Part shown: positions 48,712 to 57,647 of the stretch, piece by piece | How positions within the stretch are numbered: the stretch's first letter is position 1 | Layout: each line of letters starts with the position of its first letter | DNA from: Sulfitobacter brevis | Lineage (GTDB): Bacteria > Pseudomonadota > Alphaproteobacteria > Rhodobacterales > Rhodobacteraceae | Length of the DNA stretch: 64,000 bases | NCBI RefSeq assembly: GCF_900112755.1 | Contig: NZ_FOMW01000005.1 | Location: forward strand, 62,001 to 126,000 | Direction of reading: 5' to 3' | Notes under the pieces: generated by a model | Seen by the model: only the letters and a program-made list of their open reading frames with translations | What the model was told of the DNA's origin: nothing | Databases searched by the model: none | Translations under genes and position numbers: made by a program

Positions 48712-49842
48712 ATGAAAGTCAAGATACACACCTTGTTCCAGTACCTGCTGGACACCACCGAAGCCGCACCGGAGGCTGTCGTAGGCTTTTCACTCTCACG
48801 TTCTCCCGTGCTGGGCGATTTTTTGGACGAGCTTGATCCGAACCTGCCGCTTGACTGGAACAACCGCGATTTTCGCGGATTGCCGGAATTGCGTGATCAT
48901 GTACTGGCGCAGGCTGGGTTGAATGGCATGTGCACCCGCAAGGATGTGCTGATTACCGCAGGTGCGGCAGAAGCGAATTACCTCGCAATTATGCAGCTTT
49001 TACAGCCCGGCGACGAAATTGTCGTTGAGACTCCCGGCTGGCCGCAAGCCGAAGTGCTGGCCCGCGCCATCGGCGCCCATGTGGTCAAGGTCGCGCGACA
49101 GGAGGCCGACAACTGGCGCTTGCCGCTGGACCAGTTGGCCGCCTGCGTCACCCCGCAAACCAAGATGATTTTTCTGTCCAACCCCAATAATCCGACCGGC
49201 GATCTGCTGAACAGCGACGAAATCGCAGAAGTGGTGCGCATTGCCGACCGTGTCGGTGCCTGGCTGCTGATTGATGAGGTCTATGCCGGCCTCGAGTGGA
49301 ACAACCCGCGTGCACCGAGCGTCGCGGGGATGTATGCGCGCGGCATCACCACCGGGTCGGTGAGCAAGGCGCTGGGTCTGCAAGGGCTGCGTACCGGCTG
49401 GATTGTTTGTCCTGATCCGCAGATGGTCATGGACGCGGTGATCCTGAGGGAAAACTCTTCCGAAATTATGAACATCATGGGGGAGGTGATCGCGGAGATC
49501 GCCCTGCGGCCTGACCGCTACGCCGTCGCGCTAGAGGCTGCGCGGCGCGAAGGGGCCGCGAACCTTGCACAGATGAACGATTGGGTCGCCGCGCAGGACG
49601 GGTTGAGCTGGGTCAGCCCGCAAGCAGGGCTAATCGGGTTGGGGCGCTTGCCCGAAGGCATCGACAGCGATGGATTTGCGAAGTTTCTTCTGGCCGATCC
49701 ATATCGGACGTTTTTGCTGCCGGGCAGCGCCTATGACCAGCCAAACCACATACGGCTCGGCGTCGGCGGTGGTGCCTCGGTTAACCTGCAAACGGGGCTG
49801 GACCGCCTATCAGAAGCTCTCCGCGCATGGAAGCAGACCTAA
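48712..49842 (+). CDS. Class I/II aminotransferase-like PLP enzyme
   Basis: The 376-residue fold-type I enzyme has ITAGAAEANYLAIMQLL, LSNPNNPTGDLLNSDE (cofactor Asn), LIDEVYAGLEW, PLP lysine in GSVSKALGLQGLRTGWIV and the Arg in NHIRLGVGGG. GxSKxxGLQGLRxGW with a C-terminal region lacking the usual extra helix recalls the aminotransferase-like group that includes capreomycidine synthase, but the call remains generic. ATG 48712 follows GAGGGG. It is convergent with phnM (14-base gap). It could supply arylpyruvate for IorAB. Confidence 0.83.
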   Translation: MKVKIHTLFQYLLDTTEAAPEAVVGFSLSRSPVLGDFLDELDPNLPLDWNNRDFRGLPELRDHVLAQAGLNGMCTRKDVLITAGAAEANYLAIMQLLQPGDEIVVETPGWPQAEVLARAIGAHVVKVARQEADNWRLPLDQLAACVTPQTKMIFLSNPNNPTGDLLNSDEIAEVVRIADRVGAWLLIDEVYAGLEWNNPRAPSVAGMYARGITTGSVSKALGLQGLRTGWIVCPDPQMVMDAVILRENSSEIMNIMGEVIAEIALRPDRYAVALEAARREGAANLAQMNDWVAAQDGLSWVSPQAGLIGLGRLPEGIDSDGFAKFLLADPYRTFLLPGSAYDQPNHIRLGVGGGASVNLQTGLDRLSEALRAWKQT

Positions 49843-49856
49843 GAGGGGCGCACCGT

Positions 49857-51002
49857 TTAGGCGACCTGCTGCCCTGCGCACCACGCCGATTTCATCACCG
49901 GCCCGCCGCCATCCTCAGCGAATCGGATTATGTCGGCCCGCAGTCCGGCCCGCAAAGCGCCGCGATCCTTCAGACCCACCCGCGCAGCAGGGGCGCTGGT
50001 CACCGTGGCGATGCCCCGCGCCATATCGCCCCAGAGGTGCCCCAATTGCACCGCCGCCATCAGCAGGGAGGCGGGCACATAGTCCGAAGATAAGATGTCG
50101 AGCCGGTCCAGATTGGCCAGATCGCTTGCCGCAACATTGCCGGAATGCGACCCGCCACGCACCAGATTTGGCGCGCCCATCATCACGCCGATATCGGCAC
50201 TGTGGCAGGCATTGGCCGCCTCCACCGTGGTCGGAAATTCTGCCAAAGCAACGCCGTAGGTCTTGGATGTCGCGACTTGTCCCGCGGTGGTGTCGTCATG
50301 GCTGGCCAGTGTTGCTCCCAAACGCGTCGCAGCCGCCACCGCTGCCTCTTCATGCGCCACGCCAAAGCGGCTTTGCAGCCCATAGAGGAAGGTCACGTAA
50401 TCCTGAAAATCGGTGCGCGATAGCCCGTGCTTGCCGCAGACATAATCCTCGAATTTCTTTAAGTCAGTAAACTGCCGCTGGCCGGGCGTATGGTCCATCA
50501 GTGATACAATGCCGACCCGATCTTCGGTGCCGAACTCGCCCAACTCATCAATTAAAGTCTCCGAGCAAACCTCGGCGCGCAGATGTAGATGATGGCTGAT
50601 CTTTAGCAATCCCGCCGCTCGGCTTTCGAGAATTTCATCCGCCATTTGGCGGGCATATCTGCCGTTTCTCTTGCGGTTGTCCGACAGAATAGAACCGACC
50701 CGGATTGCGTCGAAAACTGTGGTGATCCCCGTGCCCGCCAACTCGCGATCATGGGCAATTATCGCCGCCCGATGGGGCCAGCTTACCCCCGGACGCGGTG
50801 TCATGTGGCGCTCCAGATTGTCGGTATGAAGCTCGATCAACCCGGGGGCGATAAAATCACCCTCACAGTCGATCGCGCCTGCCGCAGTAGAACGCCCCGT
50901 ATCGACATCGGCAATCTCGCCACCCGCAGCGCGCAGTGTACCGCTGACCACCTCATGGCCCAGCACCAGCCGCGCGTTTGTCAGAATGAGGTCGGCTGGC
51001 AT
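49857..51002 (-). CDS. phnM: Ribose-1-methylphosphonate-5-triphosphate diphosphatase (PhnM)
   Basis: The 381-residue amidohydrolase-fold protein matches PhnM in landmarks: NARLVLGHEVVSGTL, LIELHTDNLERHMTPRPGVS, LMDHTPGQRQFTDLKKFEDY, LASHDDTTAGQVA, MGAPNLVRGGSHSGNVAAS and LSSDYVPASLL. Within the C-P lyase pathway it removes pyrophosphate from alpha-D-ribose-1-methylphosphonate-5-triphosphate. None of the other C-P lyase core genes (phnG-L) is in the window; a DUF1045 phosphonate-type gene lies 4.4 kb away. It follows hemE on the same strand after 96 bases. A related role on another nucleotide-like substrate cannot be excluded. Confidence 0.9.
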   Translation of the reverse strand: MPADLILTNARLVLGHEVVSGTLRAAGGEIADVDTGRSTAAGAIDCEGDFIAPGLIELHTDNLERHMTPRPGVSWPHRAAIIAHDRELAGTGITTVFDAIRVGSILSDNRKRNGRYARQMADEILESRAAGLLKISHHLHLRAEVCSETLIDELGEFGTEDRVGIVSLMDHTPGQRQFTDLKKFEDYVCGKHGLSRTDFQDYVTFLYGLQSRFGVAHEEAAVAAATRLGATLASHDDTTAGQVATSKTYGVALAEFPTTVEAANACHSADIGVMMGAPNLVRGGSHSGNVAASDLANLDRLDILSSDYVPASLLMAAVQLGHLWGDMARGIATVTSAPAARVGLKDRGALRAGLRADIIRFAEDGGGPVMKSAWCAGQQVA

Positions 51003-51098
51003 TACAACGGCACCTTCAGTTACTTCCCCACAAATAGTGCTTCGGCAGCGAAAAGTCAGTGTCCGGCACAGACCCTTCCCCCCGAATATGTCGCAGGG

Positions 51099-52133
51099 TT
51101 AGCCCTTCCTGACAGTATCAATCATCAACTGCACATTCGCAGGGTCCGCATCCGGCGTGATGCCGTGACCAAGATTGAAAATATGCGGCCCGCCGCTCAG
51201 CGCATCGACGATGCCGCGGGTTTCGCGTACCAGATCGTCGCCACCCGTGACCATATGGCGTGAGGCGAGATTGCCCTGCACACAGCCCGCAGGCTGGACG
51301 TGCTGCGCCGCCCAAGCGGCATCAACTCCGTCATCCAGCGCGATACAATCCGCGCCAATCGCGGCATGCGCACCAGCAAAGCGCTCACCTGCCCCGCGCG
51401 GGAACGCAATGACCGGTACACCGGGGTGCGCCTTTTTAACAGCAGCGGTGATCGCTTGCATCGGGGCCAGCGAGTACCGCTCGAAATCGGCGCCTTGCAG
51501 AGAGCCTGCCCAGCTGTCGAATAGCTTAACTACCTCGGCACCCGCTTCGATCTGGGCGCTCAGATACGCAATCGTTGCTTCGGTGATCCGCTCCATCAGG
51601 GCGTCAAAAACCGGACGATTTTCCTGCTTGAGCAGATGCGCTGGCGCCTGATCGGGCGTGCCCTGCCCCGCAATCATATAGGTCGCCACGGTCCACGGCG
51701 CACCAGCAAAGCCGATCAGTGTGGTTTCCTTAGGCAGTTGTTTGGCAAGGATGCCAACCGTTTCGTACACTGGTGCGAGATGATCGTGGATCTCGCTCGC
51801 GGGCTTAAGCGCTTCCAGTCCGCGCGCGTCAGTGATGGTCGAAAGGCGTGGCCCCTCACCGGTGACAAACCACAGATCAGCCCCCAGCGCTTGCGGCACC
51901 AACAAGATATCCGCGAAGAGAATCGCGGCATCAAATCCGTAACGACGGATCGGCTGTAGCGTCACCTCGGCGGCCAGTTCGGGGTTGTAGCACAGCGACA
52001 AAAAGTCGCCCGCCTTGGCGCGGGTGGCTTTGTATTCTGGCAGGTATCGCCCCGCTTGCCGCATCATCCAGATCGGGGGAGTGGGCAGGGTTTCGCCCGC
52101 AAGTGCGCGCAGAATGAGTTTATCAGAGGCCAT
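51099..52133 (-). CDS. hemE: Uroporphyrinogen decarboxylase
   Basis: The protein has 344 residues, the normal size. [20 protein letters not shown] (RQAGRYxPEY substrate-binding loop), [14 protein letters not shown] with the catalytic Asp, [16 protein letters not shown] and [13 protein letters not shown] are diagnostic. It decarboxylates the four acetate side chains of uroporphyrinogen III in the cytosol. Divergent from hemC with a 104-base gap, so both may share regulation. phnM lies downstream. Confidence 0.96.
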   Translation of the reverse strand: MASDKLILRALAGETLPTPPIWMMRQAGRYLPEYKATRAKAGDFLSLCYNPELAAEVTLQPIRRYGFDAAILFADILLVPQALGADLWFVTGEGPRLSTITDARGLEALKPASEIHDHLAPVYETVGILAKQLPKETTLIGFAGAPWTVATYMIAGQGTPDQAPAHLLKQENRPVFDALMERITEATIAYLSAQIEAGAEVVKLFDSWAGSLQGADFERYSLAPMQAITAAVKKAHPGVPVIAFPRGAGERFAGAHAAIGADCIALDDGVDAAWAAQHVQPAGCVQGNLASRHMVTGGDDLVRETRGIVDALSGGPHIFNLGHGITPDADPANVQLMIDTVRKG

Positions 52134-52237
52134 AAGTCAGGATTACTTTCGATTTTTTCATTGCATATAACGTGCGGCACAGGGCAGGGAAGGCACCAGA
52201 GACGATTAAATTGAGACGACGCCTATAGGGATGACTG

Positions 52238-53191
52238 ATGCCCAACGATTTGCCTACCCCAAACCGCCCTTTGAAAATCGGTACCCGTGGCTCGCCGCTG
52301 GCGCTGGCACAGGCGCATGAGACGCGCAGTCGGCTGGCCCATGCCTTCACGCTGCCGTTTGAGGCGTTCCAGATTGTCGTGATTAAAACCACCGGGGACC
52401 GGATCATCGACCGCCCGCTCAAAGAGATTGGCGGCAAGGGCCTATTCACCCGCGAGATCGAAGATGCGCTGCTTGATGGCGGCATCGATATTGCCGTGCA
52501 TTCGATGAAAGATATGCCGACCTTGCAGCCAGACGGGTTGCTGCTCGATACCTACCTGCCCCGCGAAGACGTGCGCGATGCCTTCATCTCGCCTCGTGCC
52601 AAGAGCCTGGCCGATCTGGCGCCCGGCACTGTCGTAGGCACTTCGAGCCTGCGCCGTCGCGCCCAGTTGAAACTGCGCCGCCCCGATCTGGAAGTGGTGG
52701 AATTTCGCGGCAACTTGCAGACCCGTTTAATGAAGCTTGATCAAGGCGTGGCGGAGGCGACGTTCCTCGCGATGGCGGGGCTGAACCGTCTCGCAATGGA
52801 TGAAGTGCCACAGACCCCAATTGAAGTGACCGATATGTTGCCCGCCGTGGCGCAAGGCGCGATTGGCATTGAGCGCCGTGCCGACGACATGGCAATGGCC
52901 GAGATGCTGAGCGCGATCCATGACGTGCCAACAGGCCAACGACTCGCAGCAGAGCGGGCGTTCTTGGCCGCGCTTGATGGCTCCTGCGAAACCCCGATTG
53001 CAGGCTTGGCGGAACTGGAGGGCGGTTCCCTGCGCCTGCGCGGCGAAGTGCTGCGCCCCGATGGCAGTGAAAGCATCACCGATGATGTGACATGCGCCAT
53101 TGAGGATGGTGCCCTAGTGGGACAGCGGATGGCGGAAAAGCTGCTGGCGGAGGCGGGTGCGGGCTTTTTCGATTGGCGCACCGGCAACTGA
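52238..53191 (+). CDS. hemC: Porphobilinogen deaminase (hydroxymethylbilane synthase)
   Basis: The protein has 317 residues. Typical features are LKIGTRGSPLALAQAHETRS, KTTGDRIIDRPLKEIGGKGLFT, VHSMKDMPT with the catalytic Asp, GTSSLRRRAQL and FRGNLQTRL. The dipyrromethane cofactor is attached to Cys250 in DGSCETPIAGLAE. It links four porphobilinogens into hydroxymethylbilane, which HemD (at 59329) cyclises. In many alphaproteobacteria hemC stands next to hemD; here they are 6 kb apart. A hairpin at 53210 lies between it and the convergent cytochrome gene. Confidence 0.96.
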   Translation: MPNDLPTPNRPLKIGTRGSPLALAQAHETRSRLAHAFTLPFEAFQIVVIKTTGDRIIDRPLKEIGGKGLFTREIEDALLDGGIDIAVHSMKDMPTLQPDGLLLDTYLPREDVRDAFISPRAKSLADLAPGTVVGTSSLRRRAQLKLRRPDLEVVEFRGNLQTRLMKLDQGVAEATFLAMAGLNRLAMDEVPQTPIEVTDMLPAVAQGAIGIERRADDMAMAEMLSAIHDVPTGQRLAAERAFLAALDGSCETPIAGLAELEGGSLRLRGEVLRPDGSESITDDVTCAIEDGALVGQRMAEKLLAEAGAGFFDWRTGN

Positions 53192-53209
53192 CCCTCGCCA
53201 GCGAAGAAA

Positions 53210-53236
53210 TCACCACCCGGATAATCCGGCTGGTGA
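53210..53236. terminator. Hairpin between convergent hemC and cytochrome c genes
   Basis: Two 13-base arms pair in 12 positions about a single central A (53223). No T run follows on either side, so it may act as a transcript 3' end structure rather than a standard terminator. Confidence 0.5.
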
Positions 53237-53248
53237 CATCCGCAACAA

Positions 53249-53704
53249 TTACTCTTTGGCGGTCGCGCCGACTTCGGGGCCGACCGAGACCAGATAGGCC
53301 CAAAGATCGGTCGCGTCTTCTGCGTCTTTCAGCTTGAAACCCATCTTCGATTTCGCCTTGGTATCCTCTAGGTAGGTTTGCAGGAATTTTCTCGGGTCCG
53401 CGACGTAACCGACAAAATCAGCCTCGGTCCAGACCAAGCCCTTTTCCCCAGCCTCTACGAGCGATGCGCCATAGCGAAACCCTTCGACGCTTCCGGCCTT
53501 GCGATCAAAAAGGCCGTAAAGATTGGGTCCGGTTTTTCCGCCCTTCTGGATAGCTTCGTCATCGTTGTCGATCACCGCATGGCAGGCCTTGCACTTGCGA
53601 AAGACGTTCTCGCCCTTTTCAGCATCGCCCGTCGCATGCGCCTCTGCAGAGGCTCCTCCTGCAGACAGTAACAGCCCGAGTGTGGCGGCGGTAAATAGCT
53701 TCAT
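53249..53704 (-). CDS. cycA: Cytochrome c2/c550-type electron carrier
   Basis: The 151-residue protein has a signal peptide (MKLFTAATLGLLLSAGGASA, about 20 residues) and haem motif CKACH near residue 39 in VFRKCKACHAVID. KGGKTGPNLYGLFDRKAGSV and the Met ligand in KSKMGFKLK identify a class I cytochrome c of the Paracoccus c550/Rhodobacter c2 type. It shuttles electrons in the periplasm between the bc1 complex and oxidases or reductases. AAAGGA precedes ATG 53702-53704; a frame up to 53731 would add nine residues before the signal peptide. Monocistronic by position. Confidence 0.92.
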   Translation of the reverse strand: MKLFTAATLGLLLSAGGASAEAHATGDAEKGENVFRKCKACHAVIDNDDEAIQKGGKTGPNLYGLFDRKAGSVEGFRYGASLVEAGEKGLVWTEADFVGYVADPRKFLQTYLEDTKAKSKMGFKLKDAEDATDLWAYLVSVGPEVGATAKE

Positions 53705-53897
53705 GATGGTTTCCTTTTGTTGACGGGTCATAACCTAGCGCGGCTTAAGCCAAGGTAAATTCCAATTGCGCCAGCGCGCCGGTTCGACCCACACGACAAG
53801 ATGCTGGTCAACATCCCGCCCATGGTCCATACCACCGCCCATTCTTCGGACAGGCTCCGAGCACCACAGCAAACTCCGACAAGGACGATGATCTGAC

Positions 53898-54449
53898 ATG
53901 GAAATTCTTATCCCCGCCTGGGTTGATGGTGTGTTACAGCCTGTTGAAAAACTGGCCGCCCACCAGCGGGGCCTGCGCCATCTGGCGGTGTCAGTATTTG
54001 TGATGGATCAGAGCCGGATATTGCTCCAGCAGCGCGCTCTAGGCAAATACCACACTCCCGGACTTTGGGCGAATACCTGCTGCACCCACCCCGCATGGCG
54101 CGAAGACCCTGCCGCTTGCGCCGAACGGCGGCTAAAGGAAGAGCTTGGCATTGGCGGCCTGACGCTCAGGCATCGCGGGCAGCTTGAATACCGTGCTGAC
54201 GTGGGCGGCGGGATGATCGAGCATGAAGTGGTCGACGTTTTTATCGCCCAAGCAGCCGCCGACCTGCCAAGGACCCTTAATCCCGATGAGGTGCGGGCGG
54301 CGCGATGGGTCGAACTCGACATGCTCAGGCGCGAGATCGCCACCGAGCCAGAGAGCTTTACCCCGTGGCTGCGGATATATCTGGCCAAACATGCCGAAGC
54401 GATCTTTGGCAGCAATGGCCCGCCCACCCGAGATCGCGACGAAAATTAG
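53898..54449 (+). CDS. idi: Isopentenyl-diphosphate delta-isomerase, type I
   Basis: The 183-residue Nudix-fold protein has the catalytic Cys in WANTCCTHPAW, the Nudix-like metal segment AERRLKEELGI, and the catalytic Glu in IEHEVVDVFIA. It interconverts isopentenyl and dimethylallyl diphosphate for quinone and other isoprenoid synthesis. In related phototrophs idi lies in photosynthesis clusters; here no such genes appear. The 193-base gap before it (53705-53897) shows no feature I can support. hemF follows after 70 bases. Confidence 0.94.
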   Translation: MEILIPAWVDGVLQPVEKLAAHQRGLRHLAVSVFVMDQSRILLQQRALGKYHTPGLWANTCCTHPAWREDPAACAERRLKEELGIGGLTLRHRGQLEYRADVGGGMIEHEVVDVFIAQAAADLPRTLNPDEVRAARWVELDMLRREIATEPESFTPWLRIYLAKHAEAIFGSNGPPTRDRDEN

Positions 54450-54519
54450 CTGCCCAAACATGGTTTATCACGGCCCCAACCCTGATAAGACCATCACAAC
54501 AGCCAACGGGACATTCGAT

Positions 54520-55401
54520 ATGACGCAGGAATTTGTTGAAGAGCGCAAAGAGGCCGCCGCATGGTTTCGCACCCTGCGCGACCGGATTGTCGCCGAGTTT
54601 CATGCGATTGAAGACCGCCACGCCGGAGATACCCCAGCGGGCCGCGTCGAGGTTACGAAAACCACCCGCACCTCTGAGGACGGCTCCGACGCGGGCGGCG
54701 GCGAGATGAGCGTGATGCGCGGCGGCCGTGTGTTCGAAAAAGTCGGCGTCAATATCTCGACCGTCTACGGCACGCTGGGGGACCGTGCCCAAGCCGCGAT
54801 GGCGGCACGTAAAGGCATTCCTGGCATGGCGGAAGACCCGCGCTTCTGGGCCTCGGGTATTTCGCTGGTCGCACATATGCAAAACCCGCAGAGCCCTGCT
54901 GTGCATATGAACACCCGCATGTTCTGGACCCCGCATGCCTGGTGGTTTGGCGGTGGCGCCGACCTGAACCCATGCATTGAATACGCCGAGGATACCGCGC
55001 ATTTCCACGACCAGATGGCGCAGGCCTGTGCACCCCATGGCGACACGCTCTATTCCGAGCTGAAAGAATGGGCCGATACCTATTTCTATATCCCGCACCG
55101 CAAACGTGCGCGTGGTGTGGGCGGCATTTTTTACGATGACCGCAACACCGGCGATTGGGAGGCCGATTTTACGCTGACCCGAGATGTCGGTGCGGCCTTC
55201 CTGCCAGCCTTTGTGCCGCTGGTCGACAAACGCCATCCGACGCCGTGGAGCGACGCTGACAAAGACACGCAGTTGCGCCATCGCGGGCTCTATGCCGAAT
55301 ATAACCTCGTCTATGATCGTGGCACCCGCTTTGGTCTTGAAACCGGGCATGATCCCGATGCGGTTTTGATGAGCCTGCCGCCCATGGCCAAGTGGTATTA
55401 A
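54520..55401 (+). CDS. hemF: Coproporphyrinogen III oxidase, aerobic
   Basis: The 293-residue protein has VGVNISTVYGTL, ISLVAHMQNPQSPAVHMNTR, WWFGGGADLNPCIEYAEDT, YFYIPHRKRARGVGGIFYDD and EYNLVYDRGTRFGL, all family signatures. It uses oxygen to decarboxylate two propionates, giving protoporphyrinogen IX. I chose ATG 54520 because the helical domain MTQEFVEERKEAAAWF begins there; an in-frame ATG at 54460 would add 20 residues, and I cannot exclude it. The DUF1045 gene follows by 10 bases. Confidence 0.95.
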   Translation: MTQEFVEERKEAAAWFRTLRDRIVAEFHAIEDRHAGDTPAGRVEVTKTTRTSEDGSDAGGGEMSVMRGGRVFEKVGVNISTVYGTLGDRAQAAMAARKGIPGMAEDPRFWASGISLVAHMQNPQSPAVHMNTRMFWTPHAWWFGGGADLNPCIEYAEDTAHFHDQMAQACAPHGDTLYSELKEWADTYFYIPHRKRARGVGGIFYDDRNTGDWEADFTLTRDVGAAFLPAFVPLVDKRHPTPWSDADKDTQLRHRGLYAEYNLVYDRGTRFGLETGHDPDAVLMSLPPMAKWY

Positions 55402-55411
55402 GGTCGCGGCA

Positions 55412-56086
55412 GTGTTTGACAGATATGCAATCTACTACACGCCGCAGGGTGCCTTGGCCGGGTTGGGTGCTGCGTGGCTGGGTTGGGATGTGGCGCAAGC
55501 GGTAACGCGCACCCATCCTGACGTGGCGGGCGTTGACGTTGCGGCGCTGACCGAAACACCGCGGCAGTACGGATTTCACGGCACGATCAAGCCGCCCTTC
55601 GCCCTCGCATCCGGCAGCACCGAAGCCGAACTGCGCGCCGCGACACGCGATCTTTGTACGCATCTCTCCCCTGTGACGCTAGAAGCGCTTGAGGTTTCGG
55701 CAATGGGCAGCTTTCTGGCGCTGACGCCCTGCGGTGACCAGACGGCGCTGCGTAGTCTCGCCGCCGAAGTTGTGCGCGGGCTAGATGCCTTTCGTGCGCG
55801 CCCCTCCGAGGCCGAGCTTGCCCGCCGCCGCCAGCGCCGGTTGAGCGCCGCGCAGGAGGCTAACCTCACCGATTGGGGCTATCCCTATGTGATGGATCAG
55901 TTCCGCTTTCACATCACCCTCACCGGCAGGGTGGCGCGTGCCGAGGTTGAAAGCACCCGTGTTACGGCGGATGCACTGTTCACACCGCTCCTGCCAACAC
56001 CTTACAAAATCGACAGCCTGACCTTGGTCGGGCAACGCAGTGACGGTAATTTTCAGGAAATCGAACGGTTTGGCCTGACCGGATAA
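55412..56086 (+). CDS. DUF1045 phosphonate-operon-type 2H phosphoesterase
   Basis: The protein has 224 residues. Two His-x-Thr motifs, FHGTIKPPF and FHITLTG, mark the 2H phosphoesterase fold (LigT-like). YAIYYTPQGALAGLGAAWLG, PRQYGFHGTIKPPF and LTDWGYPYVMDQFRFHITLT match the DUF1045 family, usually found in C-P lyase operons. The start is GTG 55412 (MFDRYAIYY). It is 10 bases behind hemF and so likely cotranscribed. Its partner activity is unknown; a nearby phnM suggests a split phosphonate locus. Confidence 0.88.
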   Translation: MFDRYAIYYTPQGALAGLGAAWLGWDVAQAVTRTHPDVAGVDVAALTETPRQYGFHGTIKPPFALASGSTEAELRAATRDLCTHLSPVTLEALEVSAMGSFLALTPCGDQTALRSLAAEVVRGLDAFRARPSEAELARRRQRRLSAAQEANLTDWGYPYVMDQFRFHITLTGRVARAEVESTRVTADALFTPLLPTPYKIDSLTLVGQRSDGNFQEIERFGLTG

Positions 56087-56112
56087 CTACCATTCGGGTC
56101 TGCGGTAATAGC

Positions 56113-56147
56113 CTGTCGAGCCGACCCAGACGTGGCCAGCTCGACAG
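56113..56147. terminator. Hairpin between convergent DUF1045 and hemY genes
   Basis: CTGTCGAGC (56113-56121) and GCTCGACAG (56139-56147) pair perfectly, with a further CCA/TGG pairing inside the loop. It is the only feature in the 68-base gap and probably ends both transcripts, though no T run follows. Confidence 0.5.
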
Positions 56148-56154
56148 ATGTCGC

Positions 56155-57645
56155 TTATTTTCTCAGATCTTCCGTGCCCTGCTCCGGTGTATCCGGAATG
56201 ATCTGGGCATCCTCGATCTCGTCATCCTCGACGATAATCACCGGATCAGCAGCTGTCGATTTATCTTCCAAGGCGCCAACGATCAGCGGCAGCATCTGCA
56301 CACCGCCAGGCATGGCGACCTCGGATTGCGGCGGGTGCTTCCATGCCAGCGTATCAAAGCTCTTGCAGTTCTCGCAAATCGGCTTCCACTCGGCGTGGAT
56401 GTGATGGCAGTTTTCGCAGATCCATTGCGGGCCGCGCGACACAGTCAGAGCCCGCGCCAGCCAGCCTTTGACCACAGTATCAGACGCGCCTTCGCCCCGT
56501 TCGATCGCAGCCATCAGTGTGACAGAACGCGCTGTCGGATCGGTTTCGACCAAATTGCCCAGCGCACGGCGGGCTTGCGGGAAATCCTCGTTGGCGATGT
56601 GCAGCTCTGACATCACCATCTTGGTTTCCGGATCTTGCGGCTGAGATTTGGTCAGCGACGAGAACCGCTTCAAGCGCTGCTCTGGCGTTTCGTCAGGTGC
56701 GATGGCGGCAAATGCGGCGGCCAGATCGGGGTGCGGATGCACGCTCCACGCCTTTTGCAGCACCCGTGCGGCATAACGCGGCTTACCTTGGTTGATATAA
56801 CCATGTGCGGCCATGACCGCAGCGGGGATCAGATCGGGCGACAATCGGTTCGCCTCAATCGCGGCTTCGCGGGCCTCGATGCTGTTGCCTTCGTTTATCA
56901 CATCCTTGGCTTCGGACAGCGCCAGAACTGCATCGCGGCGTTTGTGCACATCGCGCGGCAATTGGCCGTTCTTCAACTTGGCGCTCAACGTACGGCGTGC
57001 ACCGGCCCAGTCTTCCTTGGCAGCCTGAAGCTGCAACAGAACATCGCCGGTTTCTTCGTGCTTGGGTTTCAGCGCAAAGGCTTTCTCCGCCAGCTTGAGC
57101 GCGGTCTCGGTGTCGCCATCGGCCAACTTTTGCTTCATGATGCCGCGCACGCCGACAAAGCGGGTTTTCTCATCAGTTACCAGCTTGCGATAGGTTTCTT
57201 CTGCCTTACGGCGATCGCCCGCAAGCTCGGCAGCCTGCGCGGTCAGCAGGTTGGTCAGCGCAGGACGGTTCAGATAGCGGTCTGCCTTCGCCGCCTTGGC
57301 CATCGCCACGCGCCCCTCGCCGCTCGCCAGCGCCATCAGCCCCTCTGACAGCGCGTCAAAGCCTTTGCGCTCGCGATTGCGATCAAAATACCGCGACAGC
57401 GCAGTGTCATCGCCGTTGAGGAACTTCCACGTCGCCACGAGCAGCGACAGAACCTTAAGCAGCAGCCAGACGACAACCATCAAAATTGCAATCGCGATGA
57501 CCGATTGGAGCGGGCCAAAGCTGTATTCGGTGCCCATGACAGTCACCTGAATGCCGCCCTGACTTTCGAGCAGGAAGCCCGCACCCCATGCCAACGCAGC
57601 CACAACAGCAACGAAAAGGATAATCTTGATCAGAGACCACAACAT
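56155..57645 (-). CDS. hemY: HemY-like TPR membrane protein with C-terminal zinc ribbon
   Basis: The 496-residue protein has two N-terminal membrane helices (about 5-28 and 44-70), the HemY_N signature FLLESQGGIQVTVMG with WLLLKVL, then TPR-like repeats to about residue 385. A Cys4 zinc ribbon, CENCHHIHAEWKPICENC, and an acidic tail follow. Despite the name this is not protoporphyrinogen oxidase; it is the inner-membrane protein coded with hemC/hemD in proteobacteria. It is the last gene of the hemD-mitofilin-hemY operon, two bases after mitofilin. The zinc ribbon is the usual alphaproteobacterial ending. Confidence 0.9.
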   Translation of the reverse strand: MLWSLIKIILFVAVVAALAWGAGFLLESQGGIQVTVMGTEYSFGPLQSVIAIAILMVVVWLLLKVLSLLVATWKFLNGDDTALSRYFDRNRERKGFDALSEGLMALASGEGRVAMAKAAKADRYLNRPALTNLLTAQAAELAGDRRKAEETYRKLVTDEKTRFVGVRGIMKQKLADGDTETALKLAEKAFALKPKHEETGDVLLQLQAAKEDWAGARRTLSAKLKNGQLPRDVHKRRDAVLALSEAKDVINEGNSIEAREAAIEANRLSPDLIPAAVMAAHGYINQGKPRYAARVLQKAWSVHPHPDLAAAFAAIAPDETPEQRLKRFSSLTKSQPQDPETKMVMSELHIANEDFPQARRALGNLVETDPTARSVTLMAAIERGEGASDTVVKGWLARALTVSRGPQWICENCHHIHAEWKPICENCKSFDTLAWKHPPQSEVAMPGGVQMLPLIVGALEDKSTAADPVIIVEDDEIEDAQIIPDTPEQGTEDLRK

Positions 57646-57647
57646 AC

